This document shows, in pieces, positions 55,487 to 64,000 of a DNA stretch of 64,000 bases. This stretch comes from Gracilaria gracilis (taxonomy: Eukaryota; Rhodophyta; Florideophyceae; Gracilariales; Gracilariaceae): assembly GCA_030374805.1 (NCBI GenBank), contig JARGSG010000013.1, positions 434,001 through 498,000 of the forward strand. Reading direction: 5' to 3'. The notes under the pieces are model-generated. The model was not told where the DNA came from and ran no database searches. It worked only from the letters and a program-made list of their open reading frames with translations. A program made the translations under genes and the position numbers. Each line of letters opens with the position of its first letter. The first letter of the stretch is position 1.

Positions 55487-55659
55487 CATACAACTTCAAC
55501 AAATGGAGTTCAACTGCGGCACGTGGAAATGCGATTCCCAAAAAAAAAATTTTTTGCGTTACCAACTAGCGCAATCTGCAAAATTGCTAGTTTTTTCGGA
55601 CTTTTATTTTCATAACTAGCCATCTAGCATACTAAACTAGCTTTCCGAGAACACTGACG
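55470..55659 (-). repeat. Inner element, A-side terminal inverted repeat
   Basis: In inverse sense it begins CGTCAGTGTTCTCGGAAAGC and carries CTAG motifs at 55482, 55567, 55588, 55615, 55624 and 55638. It matches 18575-18760 and 28336-28530. Confidence 0.8.
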
Positions 55660-56250
55660 TTGCGTCACATAGGAATAGTACATCTTCTATTTTTATGTCC
55701 TAATACTCTGCTGTTTGGGGAGGTTTTCGTATTTCGTCCCAACCATTTGGCTAAGAATGTAAACACAATGTAAAGATATACGCCAAGCTATAAGGAACGG
55801 CAGTTAGGACAGAACGCTGGCCGTGTTACGTGTGCATCTACCACAGCTTCATCACTCACGGCGCGTTGGGATAACGGACCGGAGTGGCGTGGCGCTTCAT
55901 CGGTGCACCGATGAAGCGCCGCGTCACCCCGGTCCGCTGTCCTACCAGCCGTTCTTTATAACTTAGCGTATATGTTTGCATTTACAAAGTTCTGTATCCC
56001 TCGAGTGTCCACGCTTTTCCTGACACCTCTTTACGGCTTCATGTGCATCTATGGTATCGTGCACATCTCCCTGTCATGTTGAAAGAACCCGTTTCGTGCT
56101 ATCTAGTTGCTATCCTCTCCCGCCCGCTGCAGTCTCCCGTGCGCTGCCTTCTCCCCTCTGCTCCCCTCTCCCATGCGCTGGCATCTCCCGTGCGCTCTGG
56201 AAATTCGAATCATGACCCATCAACACACCCCCTTCCCATGCATGCATAAA
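55660..56250. other. Right half of the outer element's central spacer
   Basis: It holds the last unit of the 120-bp array (55673-55770) and one palindrome (55868-55942), then sequence upstream of the outer M gene. No gene is seen. Confidence 0.5.
55868..55942. repeat. Long palindrome, outer spacer 3
   Basis: GGATAACGGACCGGAGTGGC pairs with the far arm ending CCCCGGTCCGCTGTCC, around TTCATCGGTGCACCGATGAA. Same family as 35442-35517. Confidence 0.7.
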
Positions 56251-58425
56251 ATGGCTTTACATAGTGCATCGAGTTCTACGTCACTGGCACCCTCAAGCTG
56301 CGATATGAAGGTTGGAAAACTGTATGGCTCTGGATATGAGCTTGTCACATTTTGCCTCGAAATCGGCGATCATTACGCGTCAGCAATGCGATATGAAGAC
56401 TGGCCAAGGAATGCGAGACACAGTGAGTTTGTTGATTACATTATCAAGAATCGCAACTTCCTACCACTGGCAAAGAATTACTTCTATATTCTTGTGGGTC
56501 CAGGACATCCGACTTTCACTGACAGTGAAATACGGTTCGTATCGCTGAAGGGGCCTTATCGTCAACTATACCTCTCAACGAGGTTACTAGACCTCTTGGA
56601 CGGTGATAGAGACTGGCGTGTAAGGGACTTCTGCAATGCTTGTAGCGATGTGAACTTTAAAGAATTCCCGAAGAATGTGACTTTGACCGAATTTTTCAAG
56701 TCCACGACTATACCTCCTAAGCGAGTGGGACTAGTGGTCCCCCCGTTCGCCACAACAGTTGCCACACATTTCCAAAAGATTCTCTTTCTCTCGCTCATTC
56801 AGGAAGTTTCCATGGAAGAAAAAAATTGTAGGCCAGAAGAGGAAAAGAGGAGACAAGGCATATCCCACACCTTTTGTAAATGTCCAAATACCAAAACCTC
56901 CAAGCTCAGCGTGTTGGCTTTAGTGCCCAGCCGATGACAAAGGCATGGGATTGTTTCTCTCAATTCCTGGGATTTCCTACCCTGGAGTTCATGGTTCTTC
57001 CATTCATCCGAGTCATGTACGAAGACATGCGGTCTCAAGCGACTGAGACGCGTGGAGAGGGGTTCTTCCAGCGGGCTAACGACCATCGTCTACTCCCGAG
57101 CAAAAGTGAAACAGTTATTGAAACAAAGGTCATCCCGTGGGCATTGAATTTACCGCAAGACATCGATACTGCCCTCCGAATGCTTGCGAAGAAGTTCATT
57201 TCGGGCCTCAACAAGGTTAATGTGAATGAGCAGTTCTACTCAATTGCCGAACCGGGACGAAGGACAGTTCTGAAGACGTTTACCAGACACCCATCAAGGG
57301 CGTCTGCTCAGCGATTCGATAGTTTCTCAAACTCGCTTGTGTTCACCCTCATGGACACCATAAGCCCGTTGAAACTGAAAAAAATCAGTAAACCTCCCAG
57401 GTATGGAGGTAATGCCAATATCTAAACCAGAACCTGCCGTTCAAATTGAGGATGATGCGGAGGAGGCGGAGAAAATTAGGAGACGAGCGGAGCCAAAGGA
57501 GGGAGAAGGCGAACATGGAAATGGTGATACGAACACCGTGGCCGACATTGGGAAAGGAAGTACTGGTGACGAAGCGTCCGGGGTAGGCATAATACCCCCA
57601 CTATCCATTGCGTCGCTGGATGACAAAATAGCTTTCCGAAGTTGTGAGGAGGAGATGGAGAAGTACTTTCGCTTGTACGATTGCAGGTTTGACGATATGG
57701 TAGAGATGGACGAGACGTTGCGTAGAGATGGTGTGTCTCCGCTAGGAAAAGTTCAACTGGTTCTCATGAACCCTCCATACAACATTCGAGGGAACAAGAA
57801 CATAAGCAACAGCTGGGGGTACGATATACTGAGCCCTCAGGACATGATGAATGTTGCAAAGCTTCTATCAAGACTGCTATGCCCTGAGGGCCAGTTCGTT
57901 ATGTTTAGTTCTTTCTAGCATGTCCGGGAATGGAGAGATGTACTTTATGCAATCGGGGCAAAAGAAGAAAACGACGCACCAAGACGTTCCTTTGTTGTGG
58001 ATCATGTCCCGATGCACTTTGTACGGTCACAAGGCAACCCGATGCGTCACCCTGGACTTAGGTCGTGCTCCCTTTTCCCTGCAATGGAGTATGCTATACA
58101 TGGAGTTCGAAATGGTCTCAGCTACGCGCAACAGCATGTGATGGTGAACTATGAGAACTTCAACTTTGTGCAGTCGATTTACCGGGATACCACAGTGTCA
58201 TTGACCAGGTACCCCCATGTCTAATGGGAAGAATGTTCAGTGGAAGAGAAAGAAGGAAGGTGTGGGCTACGTTTTACGAAAGGTGAGGTCCGAACAGAAA
58301 CCTCGGGCATTGTTGAAAGGCTGGGGATATTGTGGTCGACTTTTTTGTGGGGACATTTTCGACAGCAATGGCTTGCATGTAGTTACAACTGCATCGAATG
58401 TGGAGCGTCAACCGCGACGAACCGT
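56251..58425 (+). pseudogene. Giant-element gene M, outer copy: methyltransferase part only, decayed
   Basis: ATG 56251 is followed by DMKVGKLYGSGYEL as in the inner M. Three main pieces follow in shifted frames: 56251-56937, 56880-57425, and 57403 onwards. Motif IV reads LVLMNPPYNIR (Asp to Asn, near 57767-57800), and the downstream LRSCSLFPAMEYAIHGVR block is kept. Motif I is degraded (about 58350). The SET domain and everything after it are missing: the sequence joins the start of X directly. NPPY is tolerated in some adenine methyltransferases, but the frameshifts make this copy inactive. Confidence 0.75.
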
Positions 58426-58436
58426 TCGGATTCCAC

Positions 58437-58973
58437 ATGGCGAAACGTAAGGCGAGGGGTATGAATGCGGAGGAGGTTAGCGTGCACTCGCCAAAGAGCC
58501 AAAGTTATGGCAAAACGATAAGTGGCGAAAGTGGCACCGCTCGTAGTACGAGTGCGGCTCCGAGTGGTTTACGTGGGAAAGGGAGGAAGGGTGCTCGAAG
58601 GAGCGTCGAGGGTGGAGCATCAGAGCGAACGCATCGAACGGTAAGTATTGTGGTGACGAAACCTATTGCGAACGCACCAGAACAAGAAGTTATTCCCAAG
58701 AAGATCATAGGAGCGAAGCGAGGTATGCCAAAGAAAGTTCTGCGTGGTGGTCGGGAGAGACATGGTTGTAGAAGAAGCGCAGAGAATGCCCAACCTGTGG
58801 TGGAAACCGTTAGCAGAGATTTGATAGTGAAGGGTAAAGAGCTTCGTACTGGTGTCGATGGAAGAACGATAGCAAGGAGTAGAACTGGATTAGATAGTGG
58901 GGGGCTTCGAGGAAGAAAAGTGACTAACGGTGAGAGAGTGCCTATGGCTGGGGTACCCAATGAGGTGGAATGA
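58437..58973 (+). pseudogene. Giant-element gene X, outer copy: N-terminal fragment
   Basis: ATG 58437 starts MAKRKARGMNAEEVS, matching MGKRKTRSANANANAEDVS of the inner X. The basic region with SGLRGKGRK and an SERTHRTVS remnant of the T-E-R triplets is kept. Coding ends at 58973, where a deletion has removed the remaining two-thirds of X together with the 3' part of the convergent T. Its start supports choosing 42859 as the start of the intact copy. Confidence 0.7.
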
Positions 58974-58974
58974 G

Positions 58975-60705
58975 AAAGGGAGAGATTGAGGGGTGGTCAG
59001 CTGGCAAGGACGCGGGGAGTGGAGAGTTGGGTTGGTGTGACGCCAAATAGAGTGCCAGAGAAGGAAAGCATTTGTTTTGCCCAACAGACTGCGAACTGGA
59101 AGAGAAAAGGAGTGAAGAGTGATTCTGACTTGAGTCTCTCGATGGCTGCGAGCTTGATGAGCTTGGAGATGCCGAGATGTAAGTTATGGAGTGGTTCGAA
59201 GGGGAAGATGTTGTAATGGGAGGAAAGATTGGTGCTGTTGAGGAGAGGGTAAAACTCGAAGAGAGAGAATTCTTTTGCGAGGGAAAAGGAGTGCAGTGCT
59301 TCAACGCCCTTTTTCTTGGTGTTTTGGGTGATTCTGACCTTTCTGGCGAAGGGGACCTTTTCAGCATCTTGGATGAGGGCAGAGCGTGATTTGCGGCAGC
59401 GAGAGTCTGGGTCTGGGATCGAAGAGTTGAGAATGGAATGTGTAGAAGGAGGACGGAGGGCGGGAGAATATATCGGTGGCATGGATGCTTGGGGCGGGTG
59501 CCGTGGGGGATGGCGAGAATGTCCTTTGCTTCTGGGATGTCTGCGCAGTAGCTGGCGATGATTGGGTGACAATGACGGAGCACGGAGGAGAGAAGAGGGT
59601 CGAGGTGGTTGGAGATGGCACGCAGGATGAGTTGCATTTTGGTAGAGCAGCAGACGCTGGACCAGGTTTGGGGAATGTTATCGGAGTCTTGAGAAGGGAT
59701 GAAAGGATTGAAAAAGATTGGAAGGCATCCGAGAAGGGTGAGGTTGTCGGTGATATATTTACGACGGAACGAATCGGAGAAATTGAGGAGGGTGGTGTGA
59801 AGGGGGTAGGAAGTGATGGAAGAGGATTGTCGGAGTTGGACGAAAGTCGATGACGGAGTCGATACCAGTGTTCTCAGAGATGTCCCATATGCAGGAGTTA
59901 TTGGAGGACTGCATGATTGCGTGCTTGAGGTCTGGGACAGCTTCTTTTCCAAGGGAGGAATCCATGGAGGTGAGCGAAAGCGGGAGAGCCGGGAGAGGTT
60001 GTATCGGGGACGTGGTAAAAGAAAGGGTTGTCGGAGTGTGTGAGTGCGAGTCGTGGTTTAAGAATTTCGATAGCATCCTTTCGGAAAATGGTGGCTGTAA
60101 AGAGGTGCTGTGGGTCGTGGAGGGTGGTGGGGGTGAAACCGATGTTGCTCACTCGATGTGGGAAGAGGTCTGTTTGAAGCTCGAGACAATGGGAGGCGGA
60201 GGGGACGGCGTTGTGGAAGGCTGACTTGGAGAAGGCGGGGTCTTGGAGGAGAGACATGAGTTCGTCTGCCTTGCGGTGGCCGAGGGTGGAAGCGATGGAA
60301 GAGATATAGAGGCCATTCGTTCCAGGTGGGGGTTGTTGAGGAGAGGGAAGGGGGGGGCTGTGGAGGAGGTGGGGAGGGGGAGAGGGAGCAGACGGGGATG
60401 CCTACGATATGGCAAGCGTCTTGGGTGTGGACGGAGAGGGAGAGATGTTGCTGGTGGTAGGAGTCGTCGTCGGCGATGGGTACGTTATCGGAAGTGCGAT
60501 TGGAGAGAGGAAGAGGGGGTGGTGGTAGGAGTTGGAGTGTGGGCTTGTGACGCTTTGTGCATGGGGGAAAGTGAGGGACGTTGCCGCCGGGGGAGAGGAA
60601 ACGCTTGTTGGCGGTGAGACGGTTAGGTCATATTCTTTGGTGCCTTTGAATTGCGGGGATGGTGCGAGCGAAGAAGGGGCAGCTTTCAAAGCAGCAATAA
60701 GGCAT
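58975..60705 (-). pseudogene. Giant-element gene T, outer copy: transposase, truncated and frame-broken
   Basis: The start ATG 60703-60705 (MPYCCFESC) keeps the zinc-finger Cys pair, but a stop soon follows at the end of the finger. Later pieces keep VSNIGFTPTTL, SSLGKEAVPDLKHAIM (through the point where the inner copy changes frame), FRRKYITDNLTLLGCLP, HCHPIIASYCADIPEAKD and LHNLHLGISKLIKLAAIERL. The C-terminal third is gone. Because it reads straight through the site of the inner frame change near 37550, it argues that the inner copy lost one base there. Confidence 0.7.
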
Positions 60706-60839
60706 GACGAGGAGCAGTGTGGGGGTGTTTGGGGAGAGGGGGGTACGTAGTGTTGGGGAGCGTAATATGACGCACGGAGGGTGGGACGGAGTGATGGGGG
60801 AGGTGGCACGTGCTGCGAAGGCGTTTCAAAAGTAAGAGA

Positions 60840-61080
60840 ATAAACGGCCGATATCTGATATCAGAGTTGTTGAATAGATGTGCTGAATCTCTATAGAGAG
60901 TTCCTATTCGAATGGTTTGTATTCTTCTAATCGTATTCCATAAGCAGCTATCTATCTATATATGTCCCTATTTGGGGATATGTATCCCTATTTGCCGCCG
61001 TATAGTTCTAAATATGTGCCATTTATACACTTACATTGGGTTCAAAAACTAGCATGAACGGAATTAACATGCTACTTTGT
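60840..61080. other. AT-rich stretch between outer T and its TIR
   Basis: No gene. It contains repeats of TATCTATCTATATATG and TCCCTATTTG near 60950-60990. It is counterpart to 36430-36660 at the inner end. Confidence 0.4.
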
Positions 61081-61266
61081 CTTCCATCTAAACTAGAAAC
61101 GATGGAAATAATCGTGAATGATTCGTTCCACACAAACTAGCACAAGTAGAATGGGAAAATATTTCGGAAATTAGGCACATCCAAATTTGGATAAATTCAC
61201 TGGGTTTTCGCTCATTTTAATTCCGTCATTTTTGAAACCAAAGCTAGCATTCCGATAACACCAACG
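61080..61266 (-). repeat. Outer element, T-side terminal inverted repeat
   Basis: In inverse sense it begins CGTTGGTGTTATCGGAATGC and follows the inner T-side end (36238-36430) for about 185 bp. AT at 61267-61268 completes the target duplication. Confidence 0.8.
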
Positions 61267-61740
61267 ATTCAGCATGGTGCGATTGAAGCGCTCCACTTTG
61301 CAGTTACTTTGCGGATGGTAGGTCGTAGTAAATCTGTTCTTGGTTTCCAGTATACCACAGACGTCCTGGAAGAACTTTGCAGCGAATTGCGACCCATCCT
61401 CCGATAGTAAATCAATTGGCGGTCCGTAGACGGAGACCCAGTGGGTTACGAACGGCGACCGCACTGGGTGTGATCTTCGTAAGAAGGACTGTCCGCCCGA
61501 GCTGAGAAAAGCGGTCGGTTATGAAAATTAGAAACCGATTAGCTTGGCGTGTTCAGATAAACTCCCCGAGTATGTCAATCGCAACGAACTCGGGTCGGGC
61601 CCTTGCGGGGAGGAGTAACAACTGTTTGGAGTACTTCCGCAATTTGAAGCGGTTCTTTGTACGATCAGAACATCCACGAGCAGTGGCATACGCACCAATT
61701 GCCATAGGTGGCCAATATGAGTCCTTTCTGAGGGTTTAGT
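61267..61740 (-). pseudogene. gypsy-2 integrase, N-terminal and core part (near side of insertion)
   Basis: Minus-strand coding has RPEFVAIDILGEF (first Asp, about 61590), HWVSVYGPPIDLLSEDGSQFA (second Asp, 61390-61440, read in parts), and TTYHPQSNCKVERFNRTMLN (Glu region) ending exactly at the giant element at 61266. The rest is at 27781-28335. A zinc-binding piece precedes it near 61650. Frameshifts are present. Confidence 0.8.
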
Positions 61741-62087
61741 ACAACTTTTTTTTACCAGGTTGGGCCGACAACTTTGTATAATGCGACAGATGCAAGAATC
61801 GAGGTTGAACCGAGTGAGATATCAAAATCTGCGGCCGGTCAGTAACCGTTCTAACCATGAATCCTCGGTCGTACATCACAAAAAGCAGTTGAGCTCCACC
61901 GTTTAGAAACCACGAACCTTACTTCAAAAGGGGTCCGTATGCTGTTCCCGAACCAATTCTTCCGGTGTTATCGGCAAGATTATTCCTAGGACAGGCTCCG
62001 TGTCATAAACGGCTGAAACAGCGTCCTAGACTTTCCAACCTTCCGAGTCTTCGTCCTCGGCGTCTTCCACGAGGAAACATGGTATTT

Positions 62088-63849
62088 CTAGATCATCGAC
62101 TGCTCAGCTTCGGCCGCTGTCGGCAGGGGTGAAAGTGCATCAGCATGGGTGTTCAGTATTTCTTTCTTGTACTGCACGTTGAAGTCGAATTCCGATAACC
62201 GGAGTCTCCACCAAATCAGCCGGTCAGAAGGCTCCGCAATGGAGAGAAGGCATCGCAGGGCCGAATGGTTGGTATGGATGGTAAAGTGACCTTCCATGAG
62301 GTATTTTAGCAGGGTCTAAAGACTCCAGACTACTGCCAAGTACTTTTTCTCGGGTACCGAGTAATTCCTTTCATGAACTTGATGGATTCGAGACCAAAAA
62401 CCAATTGGAAGTCGTTCGCCACTCTCCGTGGTATGAAACAGAGCACATCCGATCCGTAAATTGCTGGCATCCGTATCGATGGCATACGGCATTCCTAGTT
62501 TCAGCAAGGAAAGAATTGGCGGCGACTTCACTGCATCAGTGAGCGATGTGAATGCAATTCCCTTACGGTCACCGAATGGTTTTAGTTTGACTGGGTGTCT
62601 CTTCCATAGGAGTTCATTCAATTGAGCTGCAATACCTGCGAAGTGCGGGATAAAACGACGGTAGACATTACAAAGGCCGAGGAAGGATCGGAGTTTTATT
62701 TGGGTCCATGGGTGTTTAGCCTCCTCGGGAGACAGCACACGTACAGCGTCGATGGATAGCCGTCCCAGACGGATTATTTGGCCGAGATATTTCACTGTAT
62801 CGGTTAAGAACTCGCAGTTCTTCAACTTCAGTGTAATGCTTGCGTTTCGTAGGACCAGCATCTCTTCCCGAACGTGGGTCGAATGCTCGTCCAGGTTACT
62901 GGAGAACACAAGGATGTCATCCAGGTATATCAAGCACGTCTTCCACTTAAAGCGGGCAAGCAAGATATCCATTGCTCTTTGGAAAGTGGAGGGGGGGCGT
63001 TCGTGAGGCCAAAGAGCATCCAGTTGAATCGGTATATATTTTGATGACATACAAACGCCGTTTTATCACCGTCCTCTGTCCTTAATGAGACTTGTCAATA
63101 TCCTCAGTTGGCGTCAAGAGTCGTGAACACCTTTGCAATTCCTAGCAATCGATACATTCGTCCATCCTCGGGATGGGATACACGTCTTTAACGACAGCAG
63201 CGTTAAGCTTGCGGTAATCGATACAAAAACGCCAAGACCCCCTGGGTTTGGGAGATAGTACCACAGGCGAGGCCCATGGCGACTTAGCCGGTTCAATGAC
63301 TCCGGCACGGAGCATCTTCTCGACTTGAGTCTTCTACTCTTCCAGAGCTGGCGATCCTGCCATGTAAGGGTGTTGTGAAATAGGCCGAGTGTTAGGCAGC
63401 AAATCCATCCCTTGTTCGATGATGCCAATTTTTCCACGGGACCCATTCGACATGGAAATGAACTCACGTATCATATCCCGTAGCTTCTCACGGTGAGACC
63501 CTGCGACATGGTTGAAGTCCAGAGACTCGAGCTCCTGCATGGGGTCCTTCTTCTCAGCTCCAGGTGATTCTGGCCTTCCTTCCGACGGTGTCGTCGTTGC
63601 TTCTGTCAAAGAGTTCAAAACGTCTTCACCCCAAGAATTTGGCGCAGCGTCTCCCGACGAATTCTTCGGTACGGTTGCGGCTAAAAAAGATTCAGCGCAC
63701 TTCCCCTCCCCTACCTCGGCTTCGAAAATTCCGAAAACCTCTGCGGTAGAGACGTGTGTGGGTACGAAAGCCATCGGGTGTGGTAATATAGAACTAATGA
63801 CCTGATTCTTTACCAAAATCTCTTTAGAGGAGCTGAAATTAGCAACCAA
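62088..63849 (-). pseudogene. gypsy-2 reverse transcriptase and RNase H
   Basis: The order on the minus strand is an acidic pre-RT segment (63334-63849, ending LLPNTRPISQHPY); then RT blocks in shifted frames (RFCIDYRKLNAA near 63200); then an open piece at 62316-63050 with the catalytic LIYLDDILVFSS (about 62920) and IDTDASNLRIG/GFWSRIHQVHERNYS of the RT-RNase H junction; and 62088-62297 with HTNHSALRCLL and NTHADALSPLP. It is less decayed than gypsy-1 but still carries frameshifts. The element continues past 64000. Confidence 0.8.
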
Positions 63850-64000
63850 TACCCTGAAGCGCTTCTCTGGCTCAACAAGTGCAATCCGATTCGCAAGTGT
63901 TAAGTTCTGCCTTTCGTTTACGAAAGGAAATGGTTGATCTGTTCGTAAGCTCTGCTGCGCGGACGTTACTGTGGCTCAGGTCTGGGATTCGGGGAGAATA
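63850..64000 (-). other. gypsy-2 pol upstream of RT, to window edge
   Basis: Coding-like sequence (IALVEPEKRFRVLVANFSS) joins the 63849 frame. Protease and gag would lie beyond the window. Confidence 0.45.

Larger units (their letters stand above)
36238..55659. mobile_element. Inner giant Plavaka-like transposon (19.4 kb), orientation T-X-M...C-B-A
   Basis: It runs from CGTCGGTGTTATCGGAATGC to the inverted end (..GAACACTGACG) and is flanked by TT (36236-36237, 55660-55661), again a 2-bp target duplication. It sits in the tandem array of the outer copy. Genes, in order: transposase T (+), X (-), M (-), a palindrome-rich centre, C (+), B (-), A (+). M and X are fully open; T has two frame changes, B one, A two, and C several. 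The plus strand is C-rich on the left and G-rich on the right, switching at the centre. At 19.4 kb with five cargo genes it is much larger than ordinary CACTA or Plavaka elements. Confidence 0.85.
28336..61266. mobile_element. Outer giant Plavaka-like transposon, orientation A-B-C...M-X-T
   Basis: The left end CGTCGGTGCTCTCGGAATGC (28336) and the right end (inverted CGTTGGTGTTATCGGAATGC, ending 61266) are flanked by AT at 28334-28335 and 61267-61268. Removing the element rejoins the gypsy-2 integrase frame with a single AT, so this is a true insertion with a 2-bp duplication. Its own sequence is 28336-36237 plus 55660-61266, about 13.5 kb. The remainder is the inner copy. All six genes are present in mirror order to the inner copy and all are damaged: two deletions removed the C-terminal halves of M, X and T. 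Confidence 0.85.

Noticed and set aside
1-64000. tRNA, rRNA or bacterial operon structure
   Set aside because: No cloverleaf with conserved loops and no rRNA core segment was recognised by eye; gene arrangement and families are eukaryotic mobile DNA.

Overview
The window is eukaryotic DNA made almost entirely of transposable elements stacked inside one another. I found no convincing single-copy host gene, no rRNA and no tRNA. Reverse transcriptases, hAT and Plavaka/CACTA-like transposases, a chromodomain, a SET domain and very long non-operonic spacers all point to a eukaryote. One cargo gene belongs to a 6PGDH/ketopantoate-reductase-like family I know mainly from plants and algae. With intron-poor genes and mid GC content, a TE-rich photosynthetic eukaryote, perhaps a red macroalga, is my best guess, but this is inference only.

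Layout. 1-2915: decayed hAT transposon (minus). 3631-5327: Ty1/copia remnant, cut by a 736-bp non-autonomous hAT element (5328-6063) that shares the GTCA-repeat ends of the first hAT. 7276-21216: 'gypsy-1', a Ty3/gypsy chromovirus-like element with gag, protease, RT/RNase H, integrase, a 588-codon chromodomain ORF and an antisense reading frame before the 3' LTR. That 3' LTR is split by a truncated copy (copy 3, 18575-20720) of a giant DNA transposon. 22120-22720: solo LTR. 23614-25990: second copia remnant. 27468-28335 and 61267-64000 are the two halves of 'gypsy-2' (minus), which is split inside its integrase and runs off the right edge.

The centre of interest is what splits gypsy-2. An outer giant element (28336-61266, target duplication AT) carries a second, younger copy of the same family inside it (inner copy, 36238-55659, 19.4 kb, target duplication TT), inserted in the opposite orientation. 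The ends begin CGTCGGTGTT and carry many subterminal GCTAGT motifs. The inner map, left to right, is: TIR; T (Plavaka-like transposase, +); X (unknown, 986-codon ORF, -); M (DNA methyltransferase fused to a SET domain, 1043 aa, -); a 2.5-kb centre full of long palindromes; C (ParB-like domain followed by a 2OG-Fe(II) dioxygenase domain, +, broken); B (6PGDH/ketopantoate-reductase-like dehydrogenase, -, one frameshift); A (coiled-coil protein, +, broken); TIR. The outer copy has the same genes in mirror order (A, B, C, then M, X, T), all decayed.

Taken together this looks like an undescribed family of giant, cargo-carrying Plavaka-like transposons. It encodes a possible DNA/chromatin modification writer (M) and a possible oxidative eraser or hydroxylase (C). 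It has a replicon-like layout: the plus strand is C-rich left of the palindrome centre and G-rich right of it, whatever the gene direction, and the centre sits beside a gene with a ParB-like domain. Only M and X are fully open in the inner copy, and A in copy 3.
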